Positions 7,161 through 11,061 of a stretch of DNA of 11,061 bases are shown here, piece after piece (position 1 is the stretch's first letter; each line of letters starts with the position of its first letter). Origin of the DNA: Flavobacteriales bacterium (GTDB taxonomy: Bacteria; Bacteroidota; Bacteroidia; Flavobacteriales; Flavobacteriaceae). The DNA is taken from positions 1 through 11,061 of the forward strand of contig JALVKK010000166.1 in NCBI GenBank assembly GCA_027033875.1, read 5' to 3'. The position numbers and the translations under genes were made by a program. The notes under the pieces were generated by a model that was not told where the DNA came from, searched no databases, and was given only the letters and a program-made list of their open reading frames with translations.

Positions 7161-7172
7161 TAATTATCTTTG
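7142..7172 (+). promoter_or_regulatory. leuS promoter, Bacteroidota primary-sigma type
   Basis: TTTTG at 7142-7146 (-33) is followed after 18 bp by TATCTTTG at 7165-7172 (-7), an exact TAnnTTTG. The expected transcription start is near 7178, giving a leader of only about 15-20 nt before the ATG at 7195. There is no Shine-Dalgarno sequence; the leader is AT-rich (ACTAAAATATCAATCA), as usual in this phylum. A leader this short has no room for a T-box or peptide attenuator. Confidence 0.7.
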
Positions 7173-7194
7173 CGACTTACTAAAATATCAATCA

Positions 7195-10008
7195 ATGAAG
7201 ACCTACGATTATAACAAAATAGACCGTAAATGGCAAAAATATTGGGCAGAGAATCAAACTTTCAAAGCTGATAATCATTCAGATAAACCGAAATTTTACG
7301 TATTGGATATGTTTCCGTATCCTTCGGGAGCCGGACTTCACGTAGGTCATCCGTTAGGCTATATTGCTTCTGATATTTACGCTCGTTACAAGCGACACAA
7401 AGGTTTTAATGTTTTGCATCCGATGGGTTACGATTCATTCGGTTTGCCGGCAGAACAATACGCCATTCAAACCGGTCAACACCCGGCTGTTACAACCGAA
7501 CAAAATATCAAACGTTACCGTGAGCAAATGGATAAAATCGGTTTTTCGTTTGATTGGTCGCGTGAAATACGCACTTCCGACCCGCAATATTATAAATGGA
7601 CACAGTGGATTTTCTTACAACTGTTTAATTCGTGGTACAACAATGACAGCAATAAAGCCGAATCTATCGAGGCTCTAATCCGGATTTTTGAAACCGGCGG
7701 TAATGCCGATGTCAATGCCGCTTGTGATGCGGATACACCTGTATTTTCAGCCGACGATTGGCTAGCTATGAGTCCGCAACAAAAAAATAACATCTTGTTC
7801 AAATACAGATTGACATATTTGGCGGAAGCCGAAGTCAATTGGTGTCCGGCGCTGGGTACCGTTTTGGCAAACGACGAAGTTATCAACGGCGTGTCGGAAC
7901 GTGGCGGTCATCCGGTAGAACGCAAAAAAATGAAACAATGGATGATGCGTATCACCGCTTATGCCGAACGCCTGTTGCAAGATTTAGATGTATTGGACTG
8001 GACTGATTCCTTAAAAGAAATGCAACGAAACTGGATAGGCAAATCTACCGGTGCGCGCATAACTTTTAAAATTGACGGCAACGATAAAACATTTGATGTC
8101 TTTACGACTCGTGCCGATACGCTTTTCGGAGTAACTTTTATGGTTATGGCACCCGAACACGAATTGGTAAATGAGATTACAACATCTGATAATCTTGAAC
8201 AAGTTCAACAATATCAAAAACAAGCCGCCCGCAAAAGTGAACGCGAACGTATGGCGGAAGTCAAAGAAAAAACCGGTGTATTTACCGGAGCTTATGCCCT
8301 ACACCCTTTGACCGGCGATAAAATTCCCCTTTGGATCAGCGATTACGTCCTTGCCGGATACGGCACCGGCGCTATTATGGCAGTACCATCGGGAGACCAA
8401 CGTGATTATGAATTTGCCCGTCAGTTTGATATTCCCATCATCAATATTTTTGAAGGTAACGACATCAGTGAAAAAGCCAACGAAGATAAAGATGCCGTAT
8501 TGACTAATTCCGGATTTTTAAACGGACTGCCTGCCAAGGAAGCTATTCCGCGTATGATTGAAGAATTAGAAAAACGCGGTGCCGGAAAAGCGGAAGTCAA
8601 TTACCGCTTGCGTGATGCTGTTTTCTCTCGTCAGCGTTACTGGGGCGAACCGGTGCCTATTTACTACAAAAACGGTGTAGCAACAGCTATTCCCGAAAAA
8701 TATCTGCCTTTGGAGTTGCCGGAAGTAGAAAAATATCTGCCGACCGAAGACGGACAACCGCCTTTGGGTAATGCCAAAAACTGGGCATGGGACGAAACCA
8801 ATGAAAAAATCGTGTCTGTTGACTTGATTGACAATAAAAGTGTTTTTCCTATCGAACTAAATACCATGCCGGGCTGGGCGGGCAGTTCGTGGTATTTTAA
8901 CCGTTATATGGACCCGCACAATGACAACGAAACTTTTAGCAAAGAAGCCGTAGATTATTGGCAAAAAGTCGATTTATATCTCGGAGGAAGCGAACATGCA
9001 ACAGGACATTTGCTATACAGCCGTTTTTGGCAAAAATTCTTATACGATACAGGCAGAGTCCCGCAACCGGAATACAGTGTCAAACTGATTAATCAAGGTA
9101 TGATCTTGGGCTATTCGGCTTTTGCTTACCGCATCAACGGTACTAACAAATTTGTCTCTCACGGCTTAAAAGATCAATACGAAACTACACCCGTTCACGT
9201 CGATGTCAATATGGTGGACGATTACGATTATCTCGATACCGAAAAGTTCAAAACTTGGCGCCCCGACTTTGCCGATGCCGAATTTATTCGGGAAGACGGC
9301 AAATACAAAGTAGGACGTGAAGTGGAAAAAATGTCCAAATCCAAGTACAATGTCGTCAATCCCGATGATATAGTCGCACAATACGGCGCCGATACTTTGC
9401 GAATGTACGAAATGTTTTTGGGACCTATCGAGATAGCCAAACCTTGGAATACAGCCGGACTAAAAGGGGTACATAATTTTTTACGCAAATTTTGGTCTTT
9501 ATTTCATTCAGACGGCATATTTGACGTATCTCTTGAAGAACCAACCGAACAAGAATTACGTATCCTGCACAAAACCATCAAAAAAGTAACCGAAGATATC
9601 GAGAGTTTTTCGTTTAACACAGCTGTCAGTCAATTTATGATTGCCGTAAACGAACTGAGCAAACTTAAAACCAATAAACAAAAAATTTTAGCACCGTTAG
9701 TAGTATTATTATCGCCTTTTGCCCCGCATCTGGCTGAAGATTTATGGGAAGAATTGGGACATGACGACAGTATTGCTTTTGAAACTTATCCAAAGTACGA
9801 AGAACGCTACATAAAAGAAAACACCAAAACTTATCCGATTATGATCAACGGCAAAATGCGTCATAAAATCGATTTGCCGACAAATATGGATAAAGAAACC
9901 ATTGAAAAAACGGTTTTAGCCGATGAGAAAGTGCAAAGTTTACTGACAGATAAGCAATTGAAAAAGGTGATCGTGGTTCCGGGTAAAATTGTCAATCTGG
10001 TTGTTTAA
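7195..10008 (+). CDS. leuS: Leucyl-tRNA synthetase
   Basis: Class Ia cytoplasmic enzyme that charges tRNA-Leu with leucine using ATP and hydrolyses mischarged tRNA. Seen in its 937 residues: the HIGH motif as HVGH (49-52) after PYPSGAGL; a CP1 editing domain (about 285-480) with TTRADT (304-309, canonical TTRPDT) and GTGAIMAVPSGDQRDYEF (390-407), keeping D401 and D404 for editing-site recognition of the amino group; the WAGSSWYF (561-568) and GGSEHATGHLLYSRF (597-611) active-site segments; KMSKS (713-717); an anticodon-binding helical domain (about 780-880); and a small C-terminal tRNA-contact domain. It is about 75 residues longer than the E. coli enzyme. Much of the excess is an insertion at about 150-205, where E. 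coli passes directly to NWCP. The zinc-knuckle cysteines of E. coli are replaced by GVSERGGHPV (232-241), a form I associate with Bacteroidota. Monocistronic, with its own promoter; the gene looks intact. Confidence 0.98.
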   Translation: MKTYDYNKIDRKWQKYWAENQTFKADNHSDKPKFYVLDMFPYPSGAGLHVGHPLGYIASDIYARYKRHKGFNVLHPMGYDSFGLPAEQYAIQTGQHPAVTTEQNIKRYREQMDKIGFSFDWSREIRTSDPQYYKWTQWIFLQLFNSWYNNDSNKAESIEALIRIFETGGNADVNAACDADTPVFSADDWLAMSPQQKNNILFKYRLTYLAEAEVNWCPALGTVLANDEVINGVSERGGHPVERKKMKQWMMRITAYAERLLQDLDVLDWTDSLKEMQRNWIGKSTGARITFKIDGNDKTFDVFTTRADTLFGVTFMVMAPEHELVNEITTSDNLEQVQQYQKQAARKSERERMAEVKEKTGVFTGAYALHPLTGDKIPLWISDYVLAGYGTGAIMAVPSGDQRDYEFARQFDIPIINIFEGNDISEKANEDKDAVLTNSGFLNGLPAKEAIPRMIEELEKRGAGKAEVNYRLRDAVFSRQRYWGEPVPIYYKNGVATAIPEKYLPLELPEVEKYLPTEDGQPPLGNAKNWAWDETNEKIVSVDLIDNKSVFPIELNTMPGWAGSSWYFNRYMDPHNDNETFSKEAVDYWQKVDLYLGGSEHATGHLLYSRFWQKFLYDTGRVPQPEYSVKLINQGMILGYSAFAYRINGTNKFVSHGLKDQYETTPVHVDVNMVDDYDYLDTEKFKTWRPDFADAEFIREDGKYKVGREVEKMSKSKYNVVNPDDIVAQYGADTLRMYEMFLGPIEIAKPWNTAGLKGVHNFLRKFWSLFHSDGIFDVSLEEPTEQELRILHKTIKKVTEDIESFSFNTAVSQFMIAVNELSKLKTNKQKILAPLVVLLSPFAPHLAEDLWEELGHDDSIAFETYPKYEERYIKENTKTYPIMINGKMRHKIDLPTNMDKETIEKTVLADEKVQSLLTDKQLKKVIVVPGKIVNLVV

Positions 10009-10124
10009 TTCGGTTTTCCGATTTTGTTACACCGGTTCGGTTTTATTCCGTTTTTTTTATAGCATCAATTGCAACTTATCAAATATGACTATAAATTACC
10101 GATAAATAAATCGAAATTCTCTTA
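10009..10124 (+). terminator. Convergent leuS/glycosyltransferase gap with weak terminator-like signals
   Basis: The 116 bp between the two convergent stop codons hold only weak plus-strand signals. TCGG-TTTT-CCGA (10010-10021) is a 4-bp stem followed by four Ts. ACCG-GTT-CGGT (10031-10041) is another 4-bp stem, and a CGG/CCG pair then leads to eight Ts (10051-10058). One of these probably ends the leuS transcript. No convincing terminator for the minus-strand glycosyltransferase gene is visible. Confidence 0.35.
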
Positions 10125-11030
10125 TTATGTCCGTGTCCGTATATTAAGATAATATTTTAAGGCATTCCAAACGGATAAAAATAAAGCTTTACCCTTGATA
10201 TTTTGTCCTTTTACGACAAAAAACAACCATAATACGATTGAAGCGCCCAATTTCCAAACATAATCCCACAAACGCAACAAGTAAGTAATCCTCCTTTTTC
10301 GTTTCAAAGTGCCAATCCGGATACGTTCGGCTTCGCCGTTGAGTTTACTGACTTTTTTGACATAAGCCAAACTGTTACGAAAATCATCAATAAAGTGCCA
10401 TACTATAACTTTAGGTAAGTATAAAACCCTGTATCCGGTTTCTCTGATTTTTAAAAAAATATATTTATCGTCAGCACGTAATTTTAAAGCCGTATTAAAA
10501 CCGCCTATTTTTTCCAATACGTCTTTTTTAAAAAACATATTACAGCCAACGGGATAAATTTTTTTCAATATTTTTACGTTATCACCCAAATTTACAATGG
10601 AGATAATTCTCTCTATATACGAACTCATCCAAGCAGGCGCTTTACCTTTTTCGTATCTGGGCAAAACTTTGCCTCCAAATGCCACGTCGTCCGGAAATTG
10701 TTCCGTATATTGTTTGATTTGACTGACATAATCTTCACGGGCAATGCCATCGTCGTCGATATACGAAACATATTTACCGCTTGCCATTGCCAAACCTTTA
10801 TTGCGAGCATACGACAAACCTTGTCGTTTTTCTTCGGTCAGCACGATATTATATGTCGGATGTTCCTCCTTAAACCGCTTAATAATCTCAGCAGTACGGT
10901 CGGTAGAATTGTTGTCCACTACAATAATTTCATAAGAAGAGCTATCGCAATCCTGTCGAACCAAACTTTCCAAAGCACGACGGATATGTTGATCACGGTT
11001 ATAAGTACAGATGATTACGGATAAAAACAT
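10125..11030 (-). CDS. Family 2 glycosyltransferase (GT-A fold)
   Basis: Transfers a sugar from a nucleotide-sugar donor, most likely at the cytoplasmic face of the inner membrane, for a surface polysaccharide, lipopolysaccharide or glycolipid. Seen in its 301 residues: the opening SVIICTYNR (4-12) of GT2 enzymes; the nucleotide-binding VDNNSTD (38-44); GLSYARNKGL (71-80); the metal-binding DxD as YIDDDG (90-95); GCNMFF (162-167) and RADDKYIFLKIRETGYRV (185-202), in which D187/D188 take the place of the ED acid pair used as catalytic base; then a basic stretch (KRKRR, 243-247) and a hydrophobic C-terminal segment (about 260-275) likely to contact the membrane. Length is normal for the family. 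The ATG is preceded by a 7-bp tandem repeat ending five bases upstream. The convergent leuS gives no functional clue, and the rest of any polysaccharide locus would lie beyond the right edge. Acceptor and donor cannot be named. Confidence 0.93.
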   Translation of the reverse strand: MFLSVIICTYNRDQHIRRALESLVRQDCDSSSYEIIVVDNNSTDRTAEIIKRFKEEHPTYNIVLTEEKRQGLSYARNKGLAMASGKYVSYIDDDGIAREDYVSQIKQYTEQFPDDVAFGGKVLPRYEKGKAPAWMSSYIERIISIVNLGDNVKILKKIYPVGCNMFFKKDVLEKIGGFNTALKLRADDKYIFLKIRETGYRVLYLPKVIVWHFIDDFRNSLAYVKKVSKLNGEAERIRIGTLKRKRRITYLLRLWDYVWKLGASIVLWLFFVVKGQNIKGKALFLSVWNALKYYLNIRTRT

Positions 11031-11035
11031 TTATT

Positions 11036-11061
11036 GATTTCAGATTTCAGATTTCAGATTT
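11036..11061. repeat. 7-bp tandem repeat (GATTTCA) at the glycosyltransferase start, truncated by the window
   Basis: Three perfect GATTTCA units (11036-11042, 11043-11049, 11050-11056) and a partial fourth run to the window edge, so the true copy number is unknown. On the minus strand the array reads as AAATCTG-type units ending five bases before the ATG of the glycosyltransferase, so it occupies the leader and possibly the promoter spacer. The units are identical, unlike the decayed array before leuS, which suggests recent expansion or active maintenance. Confidence 0.8.

Noticed and set aside
7119..7194. T-box or leader-peptide attenuator before leuS
   Set aside because: The predicted promoter leaves a leader of only about 15-20 nt, with no Leu-codon run or hairpin pair.
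10698..11024. Plus-strand open frame of 108 codons antisense to the glycosyltransferase
   Set aside because: It mirrors the conserved GT2 N-terminal region and has no features of its own.
11036..11061. Heptamer array as the edge of a CRISPR array
   Set aside because: The units are 7 bp with no spacers, whereas CRISPR repeats are about 24-47 bp separated by unique spacers.

Overview
The window looks like chromosomal DNA from a member of the Bacteroidota, probably Flavobacteriia or a near relative. The evidence is AT-rich sequence, no Shine-Dalgarno motifs but A-rich leaders before start codons, promoter-like TAnnTTTG (-7) elements, a leucyl-tRNA synthetase carrying a Bacteroidota-style insertion, and an outer-membrane protein of the CarboxypepD_reg-like plus DUF5686 type. 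I see no rRNA, tRNA, insertion sequence, integrase, phage gene or CRISPR array. Genus and species cannot be told from what is here.

Layout, left to right. (1) Positions 47-1860 hold a minus-strand unit: a sulfide:quinone oxidoreductase-like flavoprotein (329-1795), a 57-residue basic/hydrophobic protein of unknown function (104-277) and a hairpin terminator (47-82). Its promoter region has a good -7 element and, just upstream, a Crp/Fnr-like palindrome, which suggests redox or anaerobic control. (2) Positions 1952-7014 hold a tight minus-strand operon, read from right to left: a DUF5686 outer-membrane protein, a GNGPSL-motif Rossmann-type protein (MptE-like/DUF115 or GT42-like), and a secreted M1 zinc aminopeptidase. 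The last two overlap by 8 bp. (3) leuS (7195-10008) is divergent from that operon and has a recognisable Bacteroidota promoter. The promoter is built into a 7-bp tandem repeat. (4) A family-2 glycosyltransferase (10125-11030, minus strand) converges on leuS. A second 7-bp tandem repeat directly precedes its start codon and runs off the window edge.

How the genes relate. The SQR-like enzyme would pass electrons from sulfide to the quinone pool at the inner face of the cytoplasmic membrane; the small protein follows it by about 50 bp and may be co-expressed. The three-gene operon mixes an outer-membrane barrel, a possible sugar- or nucleotide-handling enzyme and a periplasmic or exported peptidase, so an envelope role is plausible but unproven. 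leuS is housekeeping. The glycosyltransferase probably belongs to surface polysaccharide synthesis, but its neighbours lie outside the window.

Overall this is mostly ordinary core-genome content. The points worth a second look are the small protein linked to the SQR, the palindrome at the SQR promoter, the uncharacterised operon with its GNGPSL protein, and the two heptamer arrays at gene starts.
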